From AWTP1-13 sp963797005 (GTDB lineage: Bacteria; Pseudomonadota; Alphaproteobacteria; Rhizobiales; Hyphomicrobiaceae), in contig CAWCOF010000002.1 in NCBI GenBank assembly GCA_963797005.1, positions 62,001 to 126,000 on the forward strand: DNA of 64,000 nt. The letters run 5' to 3'. Below the pieces are notes generated by a model, which did not search any database, had not been told where the DNA came from, and saw nothing but the letters and a program-made list of their open reading frames with translations. Of this stretch, positions 29,689 to 38,618 are shown one piece after another. Positions within the stretch are counted from its first letter, which is position 1. Every line of letters begins with the position of its first letter. Made by a program: the position numbers and the translations under genes.

Positions 29689-30683
29689 ACGCGCCGGTCG
29701 AGACGCTCAAGATTGCGGAAGCCGAGGCGGGCATGCGCCTCGACCGCTGGTTCCGCGTGCACTTCCCCGACGTCGGCTACACGTATCTGCAGAAGCTGCT
29801 GCGCTCGGGCCAGGTGCGGGTCGACGCCAAGCGTGCCCAGGCCAATACACGGCTCGCCGCGGGCCAGCAGATCCGCGTGCCGGCCGTCGTGCGTCAGCCT
29901 CCGAAGGCCGCGCCGTCGCTGGTGCCGCCGCTCGGCCTGTCGAAAGGCGACCGCGATTTCATAGAGCGCGCGATCCTCTACGAGGACGAGCACGTGCTGG
30001 TGCTCAACAAGCCCTTCGGCATCGCCGTGCAGGGCGGCACCGGCACGAAACGCCACATCGACGGGCTGCTCGCCGGCATGGCCGACCGCTTCGGCGACCG
30101 GCCGCGCCTGGTGCACCGGCTCGACCGTGACACCACCGGCGTGCTGCTGGTCGCCAAGCACCGTGACGCCGCGGCGAAGCTGGGCCGCATCTTCCAGACG
30201 CGGTCTGCCGCCAAGACCTACTGGGCGCTCGTCGTCGGCGTGCCGAAGCCGCCGCAGGGCAAGATCGAGGCGCCGCTCGTCAAGGCGTCGGGCCCCGATG
30301 GCGACCGCGTACGCAAGGCCCGGCCCGGCGAGCAGGAGCAGGCCATGCACGCCACCACGCACTACTCGGTGATCGACCGCGTGGCGCACAAGGCCGCCTG
30401 GGTGTCGCTGAAGCCCGTCACCGGCCGGCAGCACCAGCTCCGGGCGCACATGGCGCTGATCGGCAATCCCATCATCGGCGACAACAAGTACGAAGGCGAC
30501 AAGGCGCTCGCCGACAGCGGCATCGAGGGCAAGCTCCATCTCCACGCCCGCCGCCTGGTCATCCCCCACCCCAAGGCCGGCGCCCCCAAGATCGACGTGA
30601 CGGCCCCCCTCCCCGACCACATGCGCCGCACCTGGGAGCTGCTCGGCCTCGATGCGGAACGCTATGATGCGGACAAGGCATAG
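29685..30683 (+). CDS. RluC/RluD-family 23S rRNA pseudouridine synthase
   Basis: The 332-residue protein has an N-terminal S4 RNA-binding domain (about residues 8-65: AGMRLDRWFRVHFPDVGYTY and GQVRVDAKRAQAN) and a catalytic domain with the RLVHRLDRDTTGVLL motif that carries the nucleophilic aspartate. LKPVTGRQHQLRAHM follows. It converts uridines of 23S rRNA to pseudouridine; RluC-like specificity (positions 955, 2504, 2580) is the usual inference. The GTG start at 29685 overlaps the crcB stop codon (GTGA), so translation is coupled. It is the last gene of the degP-rarA-crcB-rluC run. Confidence 0.93.
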   Translation: MNAPVETLKIAEAEAGMRLDRWFRVHFPDVGYTYLQKLLRSGQVRVDAKRAQANTRLAAGQQIRVPAVVRQPPKAAPSLVPPLGLSKGDRDFIERAILYEDEHVLVLNKPFGIAVQGGTGTKRHIDGLLAGMADRFGDRPRLVHRLDRDTTGVLLVAKHRDAAAKLGRIFQTRSAAKTYWALVVGVPKPPQGKIEAPLVKASGPDGDRVRKARPGEQEQAMHATTHYSVIDRVAHKAAWVSLKPVTGRQHQLRAHMALIGNPIIGDNKYEGDKALADSGIEGKLHLHARRLVIPHPKAGAPKIDVTAPLPDHMRRTWELLGLDAERYDADKA

Positions 30684-30734
30684 CGCACCAATTGGATCAA
30701 AGTAGCTAGAGCGCGAAACGGTCTCGACGAGATT

Positions 30735-30838
30735 CCCCTCCCCTTGACGGGGAGGGGCTAGGGGTGGGGTGAAGATTGGAACGGCTACGGAGCTTAAGTA
30801 CCCCCACCCCCATCCCCTCCCCGCAAGGGGGAGGGGAG
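30735..30838. repeat. G/C-rich nested palindromic repeat (CCCCTCCCC family)
   Basis: Starts with a perfect 9-bp stem CCCCTCCCC / GGGGAGGGG (30735-30757), then CTAGGGGTGGGGTGAAGATT matched by TACCCCCACCCCCATCCCC and a last hairpin CCCCTCCCCGCAAGGGGGAGGGG. The layout of nested arms matches the element after ntrC at 9202-9310. It lies between the rluC stop and the SDR gene and may act as a terminator. Confidence 0.75.
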
Positions 30839-30891
30839 TCGAGCGCTGCACGGGCCTCGCTACATCGAGGCGACAAGGGAGATGCCACAGC

Positions 30892-31689
30892 ATGGACCTG
30901 GACCTGACCGGCAAGATGGCCCTGGTCACCGGCTCGACGCGCGGCATCGGGCTCGCGACGGCTATCGGCCTCGCCCGCATGGGCGCCGAGGTGATCGTCA
31001 ACGGCCGCACCGACGCCGCGGTCGCCGAGGCGATCGCCAAGGTCATGGCCGCCGCGCCCGCCGCCAAGACGCAAGCCGCGGCCTTCGACCTCGGCACCGC
31101 CGACGGCTGCGCCGCGCTCACCCGGCGCTTCCCCGACGTGAACATCCTGGTCAACAACCTCGGTATCTACGAGCCCAAGCCCTTCTTCGAGATCCCCGAC
31201 GGGGATTGGACGAAGATGTTCGAGGTCAACGTCATGAGCGGCGTGCGCCTCACCCGCCACTACCTCAAGGGCATGCTCGACGCCAAGCAGTGGGGCCGCG
31301 TGGTCTTCGTCTCCAGCGAGTCCGGCATCTTCATCCCGAAAGAGATGGTGCACTACGGCTTCTCCAAGTCGGCGCAGCTCGTGATCGCGCGCGGTGCCGC
31401 CGAACTGACCAAGGGGACCGACGTCACCGTCAACTCCGTGCTGCCGGGCCCGACCTGGGTCGAGATGCAGCCCGTGCGGCTGGCGGCGCGCGCCAAGACC
31501 ATGGGCACGACGGTCGAAGATCTGGCGGCGCGCACCTTCACTGAGCGGCGGCCGATGTCGCTGCTGCAGCGCTACGCGACGCCGGAAGAGGTGGCGAACC
31601 TCATCTGCTACGTGTGCTCCAAGGCCTCCAGTGCCACCAACGGCGCCGCGCTCCGCGCCGACGGCGGCATCGTCACCAATCCTTTCTGA
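30892..31689 (+). CDS. Short-chain dehydrogenase/reductase (SDR)
   Basis: The 265-residue Rossmann-fold oxidoreductase has the cofactor motif TGSTRGIG (13-20), the NNLG motif (about 88-91), and the catalytic residues S142 (VSSESG), Y155 and K159 (YGFSK). The FNG(R)T region after strand 2 (VNGRTDA) suggests NADP rather than NAD, though this is weak. The C-terminal RADGGIVTN is typical. The ATG at 30892 has AAGGGAGA upstream. The substrate is unknown. Confidence 0.9.
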   Translation: MDLDLTGKMALVTGSTRGIGLATAIGLARMGAEVIVNGRTDAAVAEAIAKVMAAAPAAKTQAAAFDLGTADGCAALTRRFPDVNILVNNLGIYEPKPFFEIPDGDWTKMFEVNVMSGVRLTRHYLKGMLDAKQWGRVVFVSSESGIFIPKEMVHYGFSKSAQLVIARGAAELTKGTDVTVNSVLPGPTWVEMQPVRLAARAKTMGTTVEDLAARTFTERRPMSLLQRYATPEEVANLICYVCSKASSATNGAALRADGGIVTNPF

Positions 31690-31721
31690 GCCCAGAGGCT
31701 CGCCAGGCCGCTGTCTCGACG

Positions 31722-31820
31722 CCGCCCTGAGCCTGTCGAAGGGCGCGTGAGATGCACTCGCGCGGCCTCATGGTTCGACCCCCGCAACCGGCGCGGGGGC
31801 AGGCAAGCTCACCACGAGGG
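31722..31820. repeat. CCCTGAGCCTGTCGAAGGGCG dispersed repeat, copy 1
   Basis: Contains CGCCCTGAGCCTGTCGAAGGG, an internally self-complementary block, and then TGGTTCGACC...CAAGCTCACCACGAGGG about 50 bp later. Other copies are at 56034-56104 and 56849-56944. The internal spacer differs between copies (here cccccgcaaccggcgcgggg). It lies in the gap before the class II aldolase gene. Confidence 0.8.
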
Positions 31821-31964
31821 TCGTCGGACGGCGCGAGACACTGGGTGTTGGGCTGCATGTGGATATCGGTCAGCGGCGCAGACGCGAAGCGACGCGCCTA
31901 GTGCGGCCGGTGTAAGGTTGAGGGAGCGCTTGTTCGCGACCCTTGGCCAAAGGAGGATCGACCG

Positions 31965-32696
31965 ATGGCAACCCCGGTGCACTTCAACTCCAGGATCGGC
32001 GCGGAGTTCCTGCGCTACGCGCGTCTCGTCGCCGCCCGCGGCTACATCCACAACACGCTCGGCAACATGGCGATCCGCGCCGCCCATCCCGACCATGCGC
32101 ACGGCGTCGCCTACACCAAGCATGCCGAGATCTCGCTGGAGGAGATGGGCGTCGAGAACATCGTCGTCACCGAGATACCCTCGAGCTGCCTGCTCTACGG
32201 CACGCGCATGACCAGCATCGGCCACAACCTCAACCGGGAGATCCTGCGCCTGCGCCCGGACATCGGCTCCGTCATCCACGTGCACGACGACGCCACCATC
32301 GCCTTCTTCGGGTCGGATGCTTTTCGCGAGGTGAAGGTGCTGTCCCTCGACATGCCGTTCATCCTGGGCAAGCCGCCCCACTACCTGCCCGCCAACGTCA
32401 ACGTCGAAGCGGACGTGGAACCGGTGAAGGATTTCATCGCCGACACCAACCTGGTGGTCATGCTGGGGCATGGCATCACGGCGCTCGGGCGCACGATCTC
32501 GGAAGCCTACCACCGGCTGAACTCGTTCACGGCCGAGGTCCGCCGCAACATCGAGGCCGAGCACCTCGCTGCCACCAAGGGAACGGCCCCCCTCTATCGC
32601 AGCGAGGCCGAGATCGCGACGATGTACAAGCACGCGGAGGCCGTCATCTATCCCAACCGCGCCGAGAAAGTGATGCACGAGGATCAGGCGGCTTAG
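31965..32696 (+). CDS. Class II aldolase/adducin family protein
   Basis: The 243-residue protein has the zinc-binding His pair H105 and H107 (SVIHVHDDA) and a C-terminal GHGITALG histidine, as in L-fuculose-phosphate aldolase and related aldolases and decarboxylases. The N-terminal NTLGNMAIR stretch matches the family phosphate-site loop (canonical GNxSxR), but with Met-Ala in place of the usual residues. The substrate is uncertain. The ATG at 31965 has AAAGGAGGATCGACC upstream. Neighbours (SDR before, cupin after) suit a small catabolic role but do not define it. Confidence 0.85.
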   Translation: MATPVHFNSRIGAEFLRYARLVAARGYIHNTLGNMAIRAAHPDHAHGVAYTKHAEISLEEMGVENIVVTEIPSSCLLYGTRMTSIGHNLNREILRLRPDIGSVIHVHDDATIAFFGSDAFREVKVLSLDMPFILGKPPHYLPANVNVEADVEPVKDFIADTNLVVMLGHGITALGRTISEAYHRLNSFTAEVRRNIEAEHLAATKGTAPLYRSEAEIATMYKHAEAVIYPNRAEKVMHEDQAA

Positions 32697-32739
32697 ACGC
32701 CGTCCGAGCTGAATTGCACTGACGAGGCAATCAAGAACG

Positions 32740-32831
32740 TGTCATCCCGGGCCTTGTGCCCGGGATCCATCCCTCAGCTTGCTCAGGAGCTCGACGATCG
32801 GTGGATCCCGGCGACAAGCGCCGGGATGACA
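32740..32831. repeat. TGTCATCCCGG dispersed palindromic repeat, copy 1
   Basis: A 92-bp element bounded by perfect 11-bp inverted ends TGTCATCCCGG and CCGGGATGACA. It contains an internal hairpin GGCCTTGTGCC and TGGATCCCGG before the right end. Two related copies occur at 43175-43286 and 63924-64000. It lies between the convergent aldolase and cupin genes and could terminate both. Confidence 0.85.
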
Positions 32832-32836
32832 CAGAC

Positions 32837-33250
32837 CTACTCCGCTGCCTGCGCCTTCGGGGCCTCGACGACGCGCGTCGCGAAATTGGCCGGCGACACG
32901 ATCTCCAACACCTCGAAGTCCTGCGAGCAGGCGATCTCGCGATGCTTGATGCCGGGCACCTGCAGGATGGAGTCGCCCTTGCGGATGGTGCGCTGCCCCT
33001 GCCCCTCGTACTCGAAGGTGGCCCAGCCGTTGAGCACGTAGACGTACTGGAACGTGCAGTCGTGCACGTGCCACTGCTGCACTTCGTCCTTGGCCTTCTT
33101 GCCGTTGTGCCGGATCAGGTGGGCGACGAAATCGCCGTGCGTGCCGTCCTTGATGCCGAGGTCGCGATATTCGAAGATCTCGCGCAGGCCCGGCGTCCAC
33201 TTCGCCTCGCTGGCGAGGTTGTGCACGAAGTCCCACGTTTTGCCGGTCAT
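32837..33250 (-). CDS. Single-domain cupin protein
   Basis: A 137-residue protein with a cupin core: QQWHVHDCTFQYVYVLNGWATFEYEG (by position about residues 58-83) with metal-ligand-like histidines, and IRKGDSILQVPGIKHREI for the second cupin motif. Typical cupin-2 metal-binding proteins have GxHxHxxxxE; here the pattern is HVHDCTFQYVYV, so a Glu ligand may be missing. Function unknown. The ATG at 33250 has a GAAGGAGGAAACG ribosome-binding site. It ends next to the TGTCATCCCGG repeat. Confidence 0.8.
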   Translation of the reverse strand: MTGKTWDFVHNLASEAKWTPGLREIFEYRDLGIKDGTHGDFVAHLIRHNGKKAKDEVQQWHVHDCTFQYVYVLNGWATFEYEGQGQRTIRKGDSILQVPGIKHREIACSQDFEVLEIVSPANFATRVVEAPKAQAAE

Positions 33251-33384
33251 GGTCGTTTCCTCCTTGCGTTCTTGTGAGGCCAATCATACGCGCCGAGGGC
33301 TGCGCCGCCAAGTGTCGCACGCTTGAGCTGGGACTGCGACCGCGGCGCTCGGAAGTCACGAATCCGGTGCTATAACCGCGCCCC

Positions 33385-34065
33385 ATGAAGCTCGTCATTT
33401 TCGATTGCGACGGTACGCTGGTCGACAGCCAGAACGCGATCTTCGCGTCCATGCACCATGCCTTCTCAGGTCTCGGCCTGCCGACGCCGCCCCGCCCCGA
33501 TGTGCTGGGCGTCATCGGGCTCTCGCTCCCAGAGGCCTTCGCCGTCCTGGCGGGGGAGCAGAGCCTGCGCGTGCAGGCCGAGCTTGTCGGCCTCTACCGC
33601 AGCGGGTTCACGCACATCCGCCAGTCCGGCGCCGGGCACGATCCGCTGTTCGACGGGGCGGCCGACGCGATCGCCGCGCTCGCCGGCCGCGACGACGTGC
33701 TGCTGGGCGTGGCGACCGGCAAGTCGAAGGCCGGCGTGGCGCGGCTGATCGCGCGCGAGGGCTGGCATGGGCATTTCTTCACCGTCCAGACGGCAGACGA
33801 TCATCCCTCCAAGCCGCATCCCTCCATGATCCTGCGCGCCATGCAGGAGGCCGGCGCAGAGCCCGATGACACCGTGATGGTCGGCGACACCAGCTACGAC
33901 ATGGAGATGGCCTGCAGCGCGGGCGTCGGCGCGTTCGGCGTGGCGTGGGGCTATCACGCGCCCGATCGGCTCACCTTGGCGGGGGCCCATACCGTCTCCG
34001 CGACGTTCCCCGATCTGCTCGCGGCCATCGAGGCGCGCCTCGCCCGAGAGGGAGTGCCGGCATGA
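33385..34065 (+). CDS. HAD-family phosphatase (phosphoglycolate phosphatase-like)
   Basis: The 226-residue haloacid-dehalogenase hydrolase has the catalytic aspartates D7 and D9 (IFDCDGTLVDS), motif II threonine (GVATGKS), motif III lysine (KPHPSMI) and motif IV MVGDTSYDMEMA. It carries the alpha-helical cap of subfamily I, as in phosphoglycolate phosphatase or pyrophosphatase. The substrate is not decided by sequence. It overlaps the ATP12-like gene by 4 bp (ATGA at 34062-34065). In many alphaproteobacteria these two genes sit together, after the rluC-like gene. Confidence 0.92.
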   Translation: MKLVIFDCDGTLVDSQNAIFASMHHAFSGLGLPTPPRPDVLGVIGLSLPEAFAVLAGEQSLRVQAELVGLYRSGFTHIRQSGAGHDPLFDGAADAIAALAGRDDVLLGVATGKSKAGVARLIAREGWHGHFFTVQTADDHPSKPHPSMILRAMQEAGAEPDDTVMVGDTSYDMEMACSAGVGAFGVAWGYHAPDRLTLAGAHTVSATFPDLLAAIEARLAREGVPA

Positions 34066-34820
34066 CGGGGGCGGGCGACAACGGCTCGCGGATCAAGGCG
34101 GCGGGCGCTTTGCGTCCCGCGCCGCCCAAGCGCTTCTACAAGTCGGTGACGGTCGCGCCGGGGGAAGGGCAAGCCTTCCGCATCCTCCTCGACGGCAGGG
34201 CAGCCCGTACGCCGGCCAAGGCGGAGCTGGCGGTGCCGACGCAGGCTCTCGCCGAGGCCGTCGCCGCTGAATGGGAGGCGCAGCGCGGCCACATAGACGC
34301 CGCGACCATGCCGCTGACACGGCTCGTCAACGCCGCCATCGATGGCGTCACGCCGCGGCTCGTCCAGGTCCGCGCTGATATCGCCGCCTTCGCGGCGAAT
34401 GACCTCGTGTGCTACCGCGCCGATGCTCCTGATCCCCTGGTGGCGCGGCAGAGCGCGCAGTGGGACCCGGTGCTCGCCTGGGCGCGCGAGGAACTCGGCG
34501 CCCGCTTCGAGGTCGCTACAGGCTTGATGCCCGTTGCCCAGCCCGAGGATGCCGTCGCGGCGGTTGCCGCGTTGCTCGAAGACCTCGATCCGTTCCGTCT
34601 TGCCGCGCTGCATGTCATGACGACGCTGACGGGTTCCGCGTTGCTCACCCTGGCACACACCCGGGGTGCGTTGACCGTTGAGGCGGCCTGGGCCGCCGCG
34701 CATGTCGATGAGGACTTCCAGGTCAGCCAGTGGGGCGAGGATGCCGAGGCCACCCGACGCCGGGCTCGGCGCTGGGCCGAGATGCAGGCCGCAAGCCGCC
34801 TGCTGGCGCTTCTGACCTGA
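34062..34820 (+). CDS. ATP12-family F1-ATPase assembly chaperone
   Basis: The 252-residue protein matches the ATP12 family, whose mitochondrial member binds the F1 alpha subunit during ATP synthase assembly. It shows the family features PPKRFYKSVTV near the N-terminus, TMPLTRLVNAAIDG in the middle and a C-terminal EDFQVSQWGEDAEATRRRARRW. In bacteria the family is nearly confined to alphaproteobacteria and its exact role is inferred. It is coupled to the HAD gene. Its stop lies 10 bp before the GTAGGGCGCAATAG repeat. Confidence 0.9.
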   Translation: MTGAGDNGSRIKAAGALRPAPPKRFYKSVTVAPGEGQAFRILLDGRAARTPAKAELAVPTQALAEAVAAEWEAQRGHIDAATMPLTRLVNAAIDGVTPRLVQVRADIAAFAANDLVCYRADAPDPLVARQSAQWDPVLAWAREELGARFEVATGLMPVAQPEDAVAAVAALLEDLDPFRLAALHVMTTLTGSALLTLAHTRGALTVEAAWAAAHVDEDFQVSQWGEDAEATRRRARRWAEMQAASRLLALLT

Positions 34821-34829
34821 ATAGGATTC

Positions 34830-34908
34830 GTAGGGCGCAATAGCGAAGCGTATTGCGCCGCTGCACCCGTCGATCGGCGCAATACGGCTGACGCCTATTG
34901 CGCCCTAC
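34830..34908. repeat. GTAGGGCGCAATAG dispersed palindrome
   Basis: A 79-bp inverted repeat: GTAGGGCGCAATAGCGAAGC...TATTGCGCC answered by GGCGCAATAC...CTATTGCGCCCTAC. It is the well-known class of intergenic repeat in proteobacterial genomes with a GGCGC-AATA core. It lies after the ATP12-like gene stop and could form a terminator-like hairpin. Confidence 0.8.
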
Positions 34909-35016
34909 GCCGCGGCCCAAGAGATCGCCACTGAGGCGTCGGACACCCGTTTGGCGGGACTCGCGCGCCCGTGGTATGCCGCCCGTCGCGGGGTACGCGA
35001 AACCGAGGCAGCTCAT

Positions 35017-36549
<1,533 letters not shown>

Positions 36550-36828
36550 ACGGCTCTAATTTGGTCTCTCATCGTCTGAGAACAGAATAATGTGCGCGTC
36601 GAGGCGTAGATGGGAAGCGACCAGCAACCCGGCGCGATAGGTGCGATGCCTTCTCCGCCACAATGAATATCGGTTCACCTGCCTGCGCGCCAACAGCCTT
36701 CCGACATTTCCGAATTTTAACGAACGGATAGGCGGCGCCGAGGTCGTTTCTCTCTCTGCAAGCCCGCGATGTCGCCATGTGAGATGGCGGCAGAAGAGTC
36801 GGGATGATCATGAGCAAGGAGTCTTGGA

Positions 36829-37102
36829 ATGAAATCGTTCGTCATCGCTGCAACGACCGCCGTCGTGCTGTCATCGCATCGGCCTTGGCAGCGCCGCCGA
36901 GGCGGCGTCCTACAAGTATCGCCATGGCCGCGTCGCGCTCACCGGCTCGGAGCGCGTCGCCATCGCCCGCGACCAGCGGCGCGTCAACGCAGTCAAGTGG
37001 CAGCGCGCGGGCCGACGGCCGCCTCAGCTTCCTCGAGAAGTTGCGGATCGGCGGGCCGAGGCCAGGCACCGGGCGCTGGTCTATCGCTATCGCCACAACT
37101 GA
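36829..37102 (+). pseudogene. Decayed or frameshifted small secreted-protein gene
   Basis: An ATG at 36829 with a strong AAGGAG site opens a signal-peptide-like start (MKSFVIAATTAVVL). The next in-frame codons read SSHRPWQRRR, but one frame over the text reads IGLGSAAEAASYKYRHGRVAL and RVAIARDQRRVNAVKWQR, ending at TGA 37102, which looks like protein and has GC-rich third positions. The second half then shows signs of yet another shift (ADGRLSFLEKLRIGG in the third frame). At least one single-base shift is needed in 36870-36905. A terminator-like hairpin follows at 37127. Either a pseudogene or, less likely, a sequencing error. Confidence 0.55.
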
Positions 37103-37126
37103 GCCCGAGCCGAACCCGGAGAAACC

Positions 37127-37155
37127 GAGGGGCCGTCCGCTGCGGGCGGCCCCTC
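37127..37155 (+). terminator. Hairpin after the decayed small gene
   Basis: GAGGGGCCGTCC (37127-37138) pairs with GGGCGGCCCCTC (37144-37155) over 12 bp with one G-T wobble and a 5-nt loop. The downstream tract (ACCTTCCATTTT) is only weakly T-rich. It would fit a terminator for the gene at 36829-37102, supporting that this was once a transcription unit. Confidence 0.55.
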
Positions 37156-37270
37156 ACCTTCCATTTTGCGGCGCCGTCTGGCGCGTGGCGCGAACGGCTT
37201 GCGTCATTAGGGGGATGGTAACCATGACCGCATAGCCTCGCCCCTCGTACGATCTCAGTCGGGGCGAGCC

Positions 37271-38275
37271 ATGGGTGTGTTGAGCGCGGTTGCGGTTGCG
37301 GAGATCAAGGCGCGGGGCAGCATCAAGGACGCCGACGTCCTCAAGCTGCGCCGCAGCTACTACGCCGACGGCGGCATCGGCCACGACGAGGCCGAGATGC
37401 TGTTCGCCCTCAACGACGCCTGCCCGGTGCAGGACCCCGCCTGGGCCGACTGCTTCATCGAGAGCATCACCGATTTTGTCGTGGAGCAGGCCCAGCCGGC
37501 AGGCTACCTCACCATCGAGAACGCCACCTGGCTCATCGATCGCATCGGCAAGGACGGCCGGGTCGAGAGCAAGACGGAGCTGGAGCTTCTGGTCAACGTG
37601 CTCGACAAGGCACGCTGGGCGCCGGAGAGCCTGGCGCGGTTTGCCCTGGAGCAGGTGAAGGCCGCCGTGATCACCGGCACGGGCCCGCTGCGCGCCGGCA
37701 AGAAGCTGGAGCCCGGCATCGTCGGCGAGGCCGACGTCGATCTCCTGCGCCGCATGCTCTACAGCTTCGGCAGCGATGGCAACATGGCCATCACCCAGCC
37801 CGAGGCAGACATCCTGTTCGAGATCGAAGAGGCTACCGTCGCCGCGGACAATCACCCTTCCTGGACCGATCTCTTCGTCAAGGCGATCGCCAACTGCGTC
37901 ATGGCCGCCTCCAGCTACACGCCGCCGCCGCGCGAGGTGGCGCTCGCCCGCGAGGCGTGGCTCGATCGCCGCGGCGAGCTTTCGCTCGACAACCTCCTGA
38001 GCGGCATGGCCTCGGGCTTCAGCAGCCTGTTCGGCGGCTACCACAAGCAGTCGGACGAGGAACACGCGATCGCCCGCCTGGCGCAGCAGAAGATCGAGAT
38101 CGTCACGCACGAGGCAATTACTGCCGTCGAGGCCGAATGGCTCGCCGGACGGATCGGCCGCGACGGCCGGCTCACGCCCAACGAGCAAGCGCTCCTCGCC
38201 TTCCTCAAGGCGGAGAGCCCGTCGATCGATCCGAGCCTGCAGAGGCTGGTCGACAAGGCCGCGGCCGCTGCCTGA
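37271..38275 (+). CDS. TerB-like protein with internal repeats
   Basis: The 334-residue all-alpha protein appears to carry about three related units: residues 26-110 (YYADGGIGHDEAEMLFALND, then WLIDRIGKDGRVESKTELEL), 150-230 (YSFGSDGNMAITQPEADILF then WTDLFVKAIANCVMAA) and 285-325 (AEWLAGRIGRDGRLTPNEQA). Motifs such as IGxDGRLTxNE resemble TerB/tellurite-resistance-type and DnaJ-associated helical domains, with acidic residues that could bind metal. Function is unknown. It lies between the pccB and pccA genes on the same strand, with the ATG preceded by GGGGCGAG. Confidence 0.72.
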   Translation: MGVLSAVAVAEIKARGSIKDADVLKLRRSYYADGGIGHDEAEMLFALNDACPVQDPAWADCFIESITDFVVEQAQPAGYLTIENATWLIDRIGKDGRVESKTELELLVNVLDKARWAPESLARFALEQVKAAVITGTGPLRAGKKLEPGIVGEADVDLLRRMLYSFGSDGNMAITQPEADILFEIEEATVAADNHPSWTDLFVKAIANCVMAASSYTPPPREVALAREAWLDRRGELSLDNLLSGMASGFSSLFGGYHKQSDEEHAIARLAQQKIEIVTHEAITAVEAEWLAGRIGRDGRLTPNEQALLAFLKAESPSIDPSLQRLVDKAAAAA

Positions 38276-38403
38276 AGGATGGTTGGCCGGCGCCGGCGTG
38301 CGCCGCGCATGTGCCCGGGCCTTCGCGAGGCGCCCAAGGCTGCACGCGCCGTAAGCACGGGCTGCTGTGAATCTCTACGATCCGTCGCCCCTCCGGCCTT
38401 TTC

Positions 38404-38554
38404 CTAGAGCAAGATCGTTTCTGATCGAAGCGCTTGGCTTCGATCATGGAACGTGAATTTTGCTCTCGACATGTTGGATAGAGCAGGATTCACGCTTCGG
38501 CCGAAACGTTGCGATCGAGGCAAGGCGATTCCACCCGAAGCGATCCTGCTCTAG
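38404..38554. repeat. CTAGAGC-ended ~150-bp dispersed repeat, complete copy A
   Basis: A 151-bp element with 14-bp inverted ends CTAGAGCAAGATCG / CGATCCTGCTCTAG (one mismatch). An internal GATCGAAGCGCTTGGCTTCGATC hairpin and a GCTTCGGCCGAAACG palindrome follow. It shares long runs with 52439-52589 and half with 25099-25191. It contains no ORF of its own and is a candidate non-autonomous (MITE-like) or REP-type element. It lies between the TerB-like gene and pccA; the rest of that 343-bp gap holds nothing else recognisable. Confidence 0.88.
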
Positions 38555-38618
38555 CAGCTTTCCGGCCAGGGATCGGCAGGCTATACACTTCGCGTAAGCG
38601 GCAGGGCGGCACGGTCTC

